Shown: piece after piece, positions 5,539 through 10,157 of the stretch | How positions within the stretch are numbered: the stretch's first letter is position 1 | Layout: each line of letters opens with the position of its first letter | Assembly: GCA_013335235.1 (NCBI GenBank) | Contig: JAAXVZ010000021.1 | Span: 1,005-11,161 of the forward strand | Length of the DNA: 10,157 nt | Source of the DNA: Nanobdellota archaeon | GTDB lineage: Archaea > Nanobdellota > Nanobdellia > Woesearchaeales > GW2011-AR15 | Direction of reading: 5' to 3' | Notes under the pieces: model-generated | What the model was told of the DNA's origin: nothing | Seen by the model: the letters and a program-made list of their open reading frames with translations, nothing else | Database searches by the model: none | Made by a program: the position numbers and the translations under genes

Positions 5539-6414
5539 ATGTGGGACTATGGGAAGATACTTCTTTTAGTGAAAGAGACAGCGCTGGAGCAGGCTGGTTC
5601 AATCGAAGCGCTTAGGGCACGGAAAAACTACAGGGAAAAAGATATCGAGAGCGCTATAAGGGGAGATGCGGCGCATCATGCCACTCTCGCGCAGGTCAGG
5701 CATGACTTAGATTCTCTCGGCCTAGTATATGATGAGGTAAACAGGTCTGACCTCAGATCTGTAAAAGGATATGGTTTTATCGTCACAAATGGGGGTGATG
5801 GGACATTCCTGCTCGCATGCCAGCACCTCCAGAACAAGAAGAGGCGCAGCGTCCCTGTCCTGGGTGTCAATTCAGATACAGACCAGAGTGTAGGCTTTTT
5901 CTCATCAGCGACAATCAACACATTTGGGGAAATCATGGAGGCGATAGACACTTTTCCCAGATCATATCTTAGCAGGCTAGAGATATCGATCAATGACCAT
6001 ATCCTGCCTCAGCGCGCCTTGAATGAAGTGATATTCTGGAATGAGAATATAGGCAATACCTTATGCTATATCCGAGAAAATGGAATTGAAGAGAGGGTAA
6101 AGGAAGGATATATGGTAATAGCGACAACTCCGGCCGGGTCTACAGCAGGTTTCAGGAACCTTGGAGGTCCCCTGGTCAGCCTGGATGAGAAGAGGATAGC
6201 ATATGGCATAAACGGATGTACTTATGGGAAGGACCCATTTGGATTCGCAGACACCTTATCAATTGAGCCTCTTAAGGGAACAGGAAGGCTCACTATTGAT
6301 GGGGCAACAACTTACCCTGTAACTTCATCAGATAAGATCAGTATCAGATATGGTTCTAGAATAACGATGATAGGAAGCCTGGAAGAGAACAGGAAAGCGC
6401 ATGGGTTTGCCTGA
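5539..6414 (+). CDS. nadK: ATP-NAD(H) kinase, GVNSD subtype
   Basis: NAD kinase makes NADP(H), the reductant pool that feeds biosynthesis and, through thioredoxin, ribonucleotide reductase, whose gene is convergent with this one. The 291-residue protein has 'VTNGGDGTFLLA' (82-93, catalytic GGDG at 85-88), 'VLGVNSDTDQSVGFFSS' (107-123), the NE pair of 'LNEVIF' (161-166) and the glycine-rich 'TTPAGSTAGF' (196-205), normally TPTGSTAY. In most bacterial and archaeal enzymes the second motif reads like G-N-G-LGFL; the 'GVNSD' form and the N-terminal 'LLLVKETALEQA' recall the mitochondrial/plant NADK2-NADK3 (NADH kinase) branch. Its preference for NAD+ or NADH and for ATP or polyphosphate cannot be read from sequence. 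The TATA position supports the start. Confidence 0.9.
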   Translation: MWDYGKILLLVKETALEQAGSIEALRARKNYREKDIESAIRGDAAHHATLAQVRHDLDSLGLVYDEVNRSDLRSVKGYGFIVTNGGDGTFLLACQHLQNKKRRSVPVLGVNSDTDQSVGFFSSATINTFGEIMEAIDTFPRSYLSRLEISINDHILPQRALNEVIFWNENIGNTLCYIRENGIEERVKEGYMVIATTPAGSTAGFRNLGGPLVSLDEKRIAYGINGCTYGKDPFGFADTLSIEPLKGTGRLTIDGATTYPVTSSDKISIRYGSRITMIGSLEENRKAHGFA

Positions 6415-6435
6415 TCTTATTCATATAATTAAACT

Positions 6436-6447
6436 AAAAAATAAAAA
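6436..6447 (-). terminator. U-tract terminator after the reductase gene
   Basis: The minus transcript reads UUUUU-A-UUUUUU 12 nt after the stop codon at 6460. No stable hairpin precedes it, which is usual for archaeal termination. No comparable T-tract is seen for the plus-strand NAD kinase gene. Confidence 0.55.
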
Positions 6448-6459
6448 CTTAAGACAGAA

Positions 6460-8472
6460 CTATAGACTGCAGGCAGAATAGCCGCAGCCAGGGCATAATA
6501 CGCATCCTTCCTGCTTTACCAGGCTGGTCTTGCATTCTGGGCAGTTCACCAGCTGTTTTGGAGTCACGCTCTGCTGCAAGTCTCCTAATGTTGTACCTTC
6601 AGATGCGCCGACACCAATCCCTGCTAATGTAACAAGCTGCTGCTCTGATAGCATCTCCGGTGTCATCTTCACTGCTTTTGCGATTTCAGGCGCTTTCTCT
6701 TTCTTTGTCTTTGACTCAGACTTGTTGACTTCCTTTATGTTCAGGACCTGGTTGCTTCTTGAGCCGTCCCTATATACTGTGCAGCCCTTGCAGCCAGTCT
6801 TCCAGGCCAGCATATATCCTTCTTTCACCTGCTCGACTGTTGCAGAGTTGGAGAAATTGATTGTCTTTGAGACTGCATTAGACACATGCTCCTGGAAAGC
6901 AGCCTGGATCATTATATGCTCTTCTGCAGTTATATTGAATGCGACTTCAAAGGTATTCCTGACATCTTCAGGGATTCCGGGGATGCCATCCAGTGTCCCC
7001 TGTCCAGCAATCTTTTCCATCAGCTCTTCTGAGTAGAACCCGCGTTTTTTTGCGACCTGTGAAAAATGCTTGTTGACATATGTGAATGTCTCTTTTATGC
7101 TATGGCTGTTCTTGATATATGCCAATGCAAAATTAGGTTCGCATCCGCCAGATGTATCTGCAAGCATAGATAAGGTCCCTGTAGGGGCGATTGCAGTAAT
7201 TGCACAGTTCCGGACCTTTCGCCCTTCTTTTTCAAATGTCGAGCCTTCCCATGCAGGGAACACGCCTTTGGTCTTCGCCAGCCTTTCGCTCTCATGCCAG
7301 CCTTCATCGTTTATTACTTTCATCAGCTTCTTTGCAAGAGCTCTTGCATCTTCTGATGAATAGGGTATATTCAGCTGGTATAATAAGTCAGCAAAGCCCA
7401 TCACGCCAAGGCCAATCCTTCTGGTCTTCTTTGCCATCTCCATTATTTCTGGTGTCGGATAGACACTGGCGTCAATCACATTGTCAAGGAAATGGATAGC
7501 AAGCCTTGTGGTCTTCTTCAGCTTGTCCCAATCTATCTGGCCGTTTTTGACCATCAGGTCCAGGTTTATTGATCCAAGGTTGCAGACCTCATGGTCAAGG
7601 AGCCATATCTCTGCGCATGGGTTTGTTGCCTTGAAGAGGCCTAAATGCTTCACTGTGTTATATCTGTTCGCAGTATCTACAAACAGCAGTCCAGGCTCGC
7701 CTGTCTTCCAGGCATGGATTGCGATCTTATCAAAAAGCTCACGTGCCATGATGCTCTTCACAGGCTTATGGTTATGGGGATCGACCAGCTCATAGGCACT
7801 GTCGGATTCAACAGCTTTCATGAACTTGTCATCGATCATCACGGATATATTGAAGTTGGTAAGCTGTGTCAGGTCATCTTTTGCAGAGACGAAATCCTCT
7901 ATGTCCGGATGCCATACATGGAATGTCGCCATCTGGGCGCCTCTCCTGTTGCCCTGCATGATTGTTGAGCACATCACATCAAAGACACGCATGAAAGATA
8001 GCGGCCCTGAGGCGACCCCTGAGCAGCCAGATACCCATGATCCTTTAGGTCTAAGTGTCGAGAAACAATAGCCGACTCCGCCACCTCTTTTCTGGATGAG
8101 GGCAGCCTTCTTCACTGCTTCAAATATCCCTTCCATGCTGTCCTCGACAGGTATGACAAAGCAGTTCGCAAGATTTTTCACAGGCGTCCCTGCATTGGCA
8201 ATAGTCCTTCCACCTGGCAGGAAATCCAGGGTAGACATGAATTCGTAGAATTCCTTCTCAAGCTTTGCATGCTCTTCAGGGCTGTTAGTGCTTTGCTCAG
8301 GAGAAGCTATCTCCCTTGCAATCCTTTCGAACATCCCTTTCGGCGTCTCAATGACCTTGCCTTCAGGGTCTCTCATCAAATATTTTGCATAGACAATCCT
8401 TAGCTGGTTATCATTCAACCCAAGCTTCTCGCTCTCTGGAAGAGCGTCCATATACCTCTTGTAATTCTGCAT
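6460..8472 (-). CDS. nrdJ: Adenosylcobalamin-dependent (class II) ribonucleoside reductase
   Basis: The enzyme makes deoxyribonucleotides using a thiyl radical generated from vitamin B12 coenzyme, without oxygen. I chose ATG at 8472 (670 residues, MQNYKRYMDALPES) over an in-frame TTG at 8490 because the TATA element is 29 nt from it and only 11 nt from the TTG. Key residues, numbered from that ATG: Cys104 in 'NLANCFV' and Cys297 in 'VCNLGSINL' are the redox pair; Asn284, Cys286 and Glu288 in 'NPCAE' are the catalytic set, with Cys286 the thiyl site. 'RGGGVGY' and 'PTGTLSMLADTSGG' also fit. No N-terminal ATP-cone is visible, so overall activity control by dATP may be missing. The tail has a charged linker, then CPEC, C-x2-C-x2-C and a final Cys three residues from the end, typical of the NrdJ redox-active tail. 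No NrdB or NrdD lies nearby. Confidence 0.95.
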   Translation of the reverse strand: MQNYKRYMDALPESEKLGLNDNQLRIVYAKYLMRDPEGKVIETPKGMFERIAREIASPEQSTNSPEEHAKLEKEFYEFMSTLDFLPGGRTIANAGTPVKNLANCFVIPVEDSMEGIFEAVKKAALIQKRGGGVGYCFSTLRPKGSWVSGCSGVASGPLSFMRVFDVMCSTIMQGNRRGAQMATFHVWHPDIEDFVSAKDDLTQLTNFNISVMIDDKFMKAVESDSAYELVDPHNHKPVKSIMARELFDKIAIHAWKTGEPGLLFVDTANRYNTVKHLGLFKATNPCAEIWLLDHEVCNLGSINLDLMVKNGQIDWDKLKKTTRLAIHFLDNVIDASVYPTPEIMEMAKKTRRIGLGVMGFADLLYQLNIPYSSEDARALAKKLMKVINDEGWHESERLAKTKGVFPAWEGSTFEKEGRKVRNCAITAIAPTGTLSMLADTSGGCEPNFALAYIKNSHSIKETFTYVNKHFSQVAKKRGFYSEELMEKIAGQGTLDGIPGIPEDVRNTFEVAFNITAEEHIMIQAAFQEHVSNAVSKTINFSNSATVEQVKEGYMLAWKTGCKGCTVYRDGSRSNQVLNIKEVNKSESKTKKEKAPEIAKAVKMTPEMLSEQQLVTLAGIGVGASEGTTLGDLQQSVTPKQLVNCPECKTSLVKQEGCVLCPGCGYSACSL

Positions 8473-8495
8473 TCCCCAAACCCCCACCAATAACG

Positions 8496-8507
8496 CTTAA
8501 GTATTTC
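8496..8507 (-). promoter_or_regulatory. TATA element for nrdJ (decides the start)
   Basis: On the minus strand this reads AAATACTTAAGC, centred 29 nt before ATG 8472. It would be too close to the longer in-frame TTG start at 8490 for that start to be used, so it supports the shorter protein. Confidence 0.5.
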
Positions 8508-8658
8508 AAAAAACATATCGAACGTAGTATTTTCATATTATGTAGATTATTTAAAGATTCTTGAAGGACGAAATCTATAATCTAATATATATGTCAAATA
8601 GCTCTTGAATTCCTATGAGCAATATGCAGGATTCATTGATGATGCATAATACAGGATG
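8508..8658. other. AT-rich spacer upstream of nrdJ
   Basis: About 150 bp with no gene I can support. It contains TATA-like sequences (TTATTTAAAG near 8548 and CTAATATATATG at 8583) and the short direct repeat TCTTGAA (near 8562 and 8604). It may hold regulatory sites for nrdJ. I looked for a cobalamin riboswitch-like conserved core and did not see one. Confidence 0.4.
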
Positions 8659-8829
8659 TCAAATCCTTGCCAGCAGATCAAGATCGCTGAACAGCTCATT
8701 TGCGCATTGCCTGCAGTAGCAGTCTTTCTTGATTCCCTTGATAGCATATGCTGCCTGCTGGGTTTCGCAGATGCAGCACATCCTCTTCCTGGAATATGCT
8801 ATCTGTACCTGGTCAACAAGTGATTGCAT
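8659..8829 (-). CDS. 56-residue zinc-ribbon microprotein
   Basis: A short reading frame from ATG 8829 to TGA 8659. It begins MQSLVDQVQIAYSRKR and contains C18-x2-C21 ('CCIC') and C39-x2-C42 ('CRQC') with 17 residues between the pairs, plus extra Cys at 19 and 37. A short acidic, leucine-rich tail follows ('FSDLDLLARI'). The two CxxC knuckles, flanking basic and aromatic residues and 'YAIKGIKKDCYC' resemble a treble-clef or zinc-ribbon fold, likely binding one zinc. Such proteins often bind nucleic acids or act as adaptors; the role here is unknown. It starts 14 bp after the stop of a membrane/coiled-coil gene and has no Shine-Dalgarno sequence, suggesting coupled translation. The Cys pattern in a protein this short makes chance unlikely, though homologues are needed for proof. 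Confidence 0.7.
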   Translation of the reverse strand: MQSLVDQVQIAYSRKRMCCICETQQAAYAIKGIKKDCYCRQCANELFSDLDLLARI

Positions 8830-8843
8830 GAATAGGAATTATA

Positions 8844-9164
8844 TTATTTCTTATGCCGGACAAGCTCCTGCCTGAGAAGCTTCAGCTCCTGGAGCTGGTC
8901 ATATACCATCTCCCGCATGATCTTGATCTCTGTCACATGCTCTCTTTGGATCAAGCCAAGCTCCTCTTTCATGTCTTCTGTCGTTGCTGCAACTATAACA
9001 ACAAACAAGAGGACCATCCATGTGAAGACTGCTGCAAGCTTAAGCCAGCCTGTCAGCGTATCGCTTTTCTGTGCAAGAATTATCAGATATAACCCAAAGA
9101 ATGTCAGACCTACTCCGACAGGAAGCAGTAATTTTTCAAAGATATTGATCTTGCGGCCAAGCAT
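8844..9164 (-). CDS. Two-helix membrane protein with a C-terminal coiled coil
   Basis: I do not recognise the family. The 106 residues have membrane helices at about 11-31 (LLLPVGVGLTFFGLYLIILA) and 39-60 (AAVFTWMVLLFVVIVAA), then a charged, heptad-like helix (62-104: 'TEDMKEELGLIQREHVTE', 'MVYDQLQELKLLRQELVR') that probably forms a cytoplasmic coiled coil. The two helices with a short loop place both ends on the same side, probably inside. ATG 9164 has a good Shine-Dalgarno (AGAGGG, 6-nt spacer). It lies 49 bp downstream of sppA and 14 bp upstream of the zinc-ribbon microprotein. A role as a membrane anchor or oligomerising scaffold for SppA or the zinc protein is plausible but unproven. Confidence 0.75.
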   Translation of the reverse strand: MLGRKINIFEKLLLPVGVGLTFFGLYLIILAQKSDTLTGWLKLAAVFTWMVLLFVVIVAATTEDMKEELGLIQREHVTEIKIMREMVYDQLQELKLLRQELVRHKK

Positions 9165-9170
9165 TTTATT

Positions 9171-9176
9171 CCCTCT
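9171..9176 (-). promoter_or_regulatory. Shine-Dalgarno for the two-helix membrane protein
   Basis: AGAGGG in the minus transcript, 6 nt before ATG 9164, the same spacing as for lemA and sppA. Confidence 0.65.
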
Positions 9177-9182
9177 TTATTC

Positions 9183-9205
9183 CACAATAGGTCGCACCTG
9201 TTGTG
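9183..9205. repeat. 23-bp dyad between sppA and the membrane/coiled-coil gene
   Basis: CACAATAGGT (9183-9192) and ACCTGTTGTG (9196-9205) are complementary except at one position, with a 3-nt CGC loop. It could be an operator, or an mRNA hairpin that tunes downstream expression. On the minus transcript the mismatch is C-A; on the plus strand it would be a G-U pair. A TATA-like CATAAATA (minus strand, 9212-9219) lies just upstream on the minus strand, so a start site near 9188 would fall inside the dyad. Confidence 0.5.
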
Positions 9206-9213
9206 TTCCCTAT

Positions 9214-10113
9214 TTATGCTAATGAGAGTTTATTGCTGCCTGGGTTTATAAATTTTCCTGTTTTTCCTGCATAAGATATTGTGGGTATCAGGTCCATCCA
9301 GCTTTTCTCTGGCACAAGCGTAGATGGGACAGCAGTTATATTCAGCTTAGATTCAAGGAAAGCGATTGCGTCCTGCCTTGACCCAAGATAATCCACAAGC
9401 CCAAGCTCTTTTGCTTCTGTGCCAAGATATACCTGACCTGTGGCAATCTCTCTCACAATCTTTTCAGACATGTTCCTGTTGCCTGCGACCTCGATGATGA
9501 ACATGGTGTTCATGTCATCTATGAGCTTCTGCATGACCTTCCTCTCCTTCTCAGACGGCTCCTTGAATGGGGAACCCATATCCTTGAGGTCGCTTGATAC
9601 ATATCTCTGATATGTCACATTGTAGTCTCTCATCAAGCCTGAGAAATCAAGGTATGAGCCTATGACGCCTATGCTTCCGACAAGCGAGAGCCTGCTGGCA
9701 AAAACATAGTCCGCGCTGCTCGCAATCCAATATGATCCGCTTGCACCGACTTCCCTTATGACAGCTACGGTTGTCTTGTTGAGGGTCTTCACTTTCTGGC
9801 CTATCTCATCGCTTCCGACAGGCGATCCGCCAGGTGAGTTGATATCAAGGATTATCGCCTTTATTCCAGGATCACTGTCTGCCTTATCTAACAGAAGGAC
9901 TATCTCGTCGCTGCTCACGATATCTGAGGAGAAGCCGCTGTGCCCTGTTGCATATATCTCTCCATGCAAGGGGATGACTGCAATGTTAGCTCCGCTCCGC
10001 TCATCTGTCCCAGTAAGAAAAAATGATGCGAGGCTTGCTATTATCAGTAGGAATCCCAAAATCTTGGCAGATGTCAAAAGCTTCCCACTTGTGCTAACCC
10101 TCTCCTCTTTCAT
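9214..10113 (-). CDS. sppA: Signal peptide peptidase SppA (S49 family serine protease)
   Basis: SppA cuts up leftover signal peptides after secretion and helps clear membrane proteins. The 299-residue protein has one N-terminal membrane anchor (about 15-33) and then the S49 core: 'IAVIPLHGEI' (44-53), 'AIILDINSPGGSPVGSDEI' (86-104), 'GASGSYWIASSADYVFAS' (123-140) and 'SLVGSIGVIG' (143-152). The likely nucleophile is Ser125 and the general base Lys177 ('SDLKDMGSPFKEPSEKE'). Their 52-residue spacing matches what I recall for the Bacillus and Thermococcus enzymes, so it is probably active. The size is that of the single-domain archaeal/Gram-positive type, working as an oligomer outside the membrane. 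The start has a Shine-Dalgarno at 10120-10125 (6-nt spacer) and no clear TATA in the 44 bp visible, so it may be downstream of another gene. Confidence 0.94.
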   Translation of the reverse strand: MKEERVSTSGKLLTSAKILGFLLIIASLASFFLTGTDERSGANIAVIPLHGEIYATGHSGFSSDIVSSDEIVLLLDKADSDPGIKAIILDINSPGGSPVGSDEIGQKVKTLNKTTVAVIREVGASGSYWIASSADYVFASRLSLVGSIGVIGSYLDFSGLMRDYNVTYQRYVSSDLKDMGSPFKEPSEKERKVMQKLIDDMNTMFIIEVAGNRNMSEKIVREIATGQVYLGTEAKELGLVDYLGSRQDAIAFLESKLNITAVPSTLVPEKSWMDLIPTISYAGKTGKFINPGSNKLSLA

Positions 10114-10119
10114 AGTAAT

Positions 10120-10125
10120 ACCTCT
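10120..10125 (-). promoter_or_regulatory. sppA: Shine-Dalgarno for sppA
   Basis: AGAGGT in the minus transcript, 6 nt before ATG 10113. Together with the absence of a TATA box at the leaderless distance, it suggests a leadered or operon-internal gene. Confidence 0.65.
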
Positions 10126-10157
10126 TCAACCACAGTTGTTTTCGATAGTTTGTCAGA

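Noticed and set aside
5595..5622. A GGTTCAATCG stretch resembling a tRNA T-arm
   Set aside because: It lies inside the well-supported NAD kinase coding region and no acceptor or anticodon stem can be drawn around it.
6530..8071. Several long plus-strand reading frames opposite nrdJ
   Set aside because: They are antisense shadows of a strongly conserved gene, show no protein-like motifs and have no promoters.
8615..8719. Plus-strand frame of 34 codons (MSNMQDSLMMHNTGCQILAS...) with a TATA-like sequence 28 nt upstream
   Set aside because: Most of it is antisense to the zinc-ribbon gene, whose Cys pattern is much more convincing. Composition and length give no independent support.
10127..10138. 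Small palindrome CAACCACAGTTG upstream of sppA
   Set aside because: Only 4-bp arms at the edge of the window; likely chance.

Overview
The window looks like a piece of archaeal chromosome. The evidence is a Cbf5-type pseudouridine synthase with a C-terminal PUA domain, an archaeal-type D-aminoacyl-tRNA deacylase (DtdA), a PhoU protein with an AbrB-type DNA-binding head, short AT-rich TATA elements 25-29 nt before most first-gene start codons (leaderless style), and U-tract terminators. The compact genes, short gaps and several small orphan proteins suggest a DPANN-like lineage (for example Woesearchaeota or Pacearchaeota). That placement is an inference; the sequence alone does not settle it. 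I see no rRNA, tRNA, CRISPR array, insertion sequence or phage gene.

Layout, left to right. (1) Minus strand: the start of an AI-2E/PerM-type membrane transporter runs off the left edge, preceded by an AbrB-PhoU regulator. (2) A divergent spacer (1245-1381) carries helically phased CTATATAG palindromes. (3) Plus strand: a small two-helix membrane protein, dtdA, an unrecognised 183-residue protein and cbf5. At least the last three each appear to have their own promoter, overlapping or just beyond the previous stop codon. (4) A convergent terminator zone (4001-4088), then a minus-strand pair: a GIDE-domain membrane protein and LemA. (5) A divergent promoter spacer (5434-5538) and a plus-strand NAD kinase of the 'GVNSD' subtype. 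(6) Minus strand: a class II (B12-dependent) ribonucleotide reductase, and a probable cluster of sppA, a two-helix/coiled-coil protein and a 56-residue zinc-ribbon microprotein.

Most of the content is housekeeping: nucleotide reduction, NADP supply, rRNA pseudouridylation, tRNA proofreading and membrane quality control. SppA, LemA and the GIDE protein all point to envelope maintenance. The less ordinary parts are the phased palindrome array beside the AbrB-PhoU gene, an A9 slippery run between that protein's two domains, the unrecognised protein before cbf5, the zinc-ribbon microprotein, and a clean split between leaderless first genes and Shine-Dalgarno-led genes with a constant 6-nt spacer.

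I did not find a convincing new multi-gene system. The best candidates for new biology are the palindrome operator and the uncharacterised small proteins.
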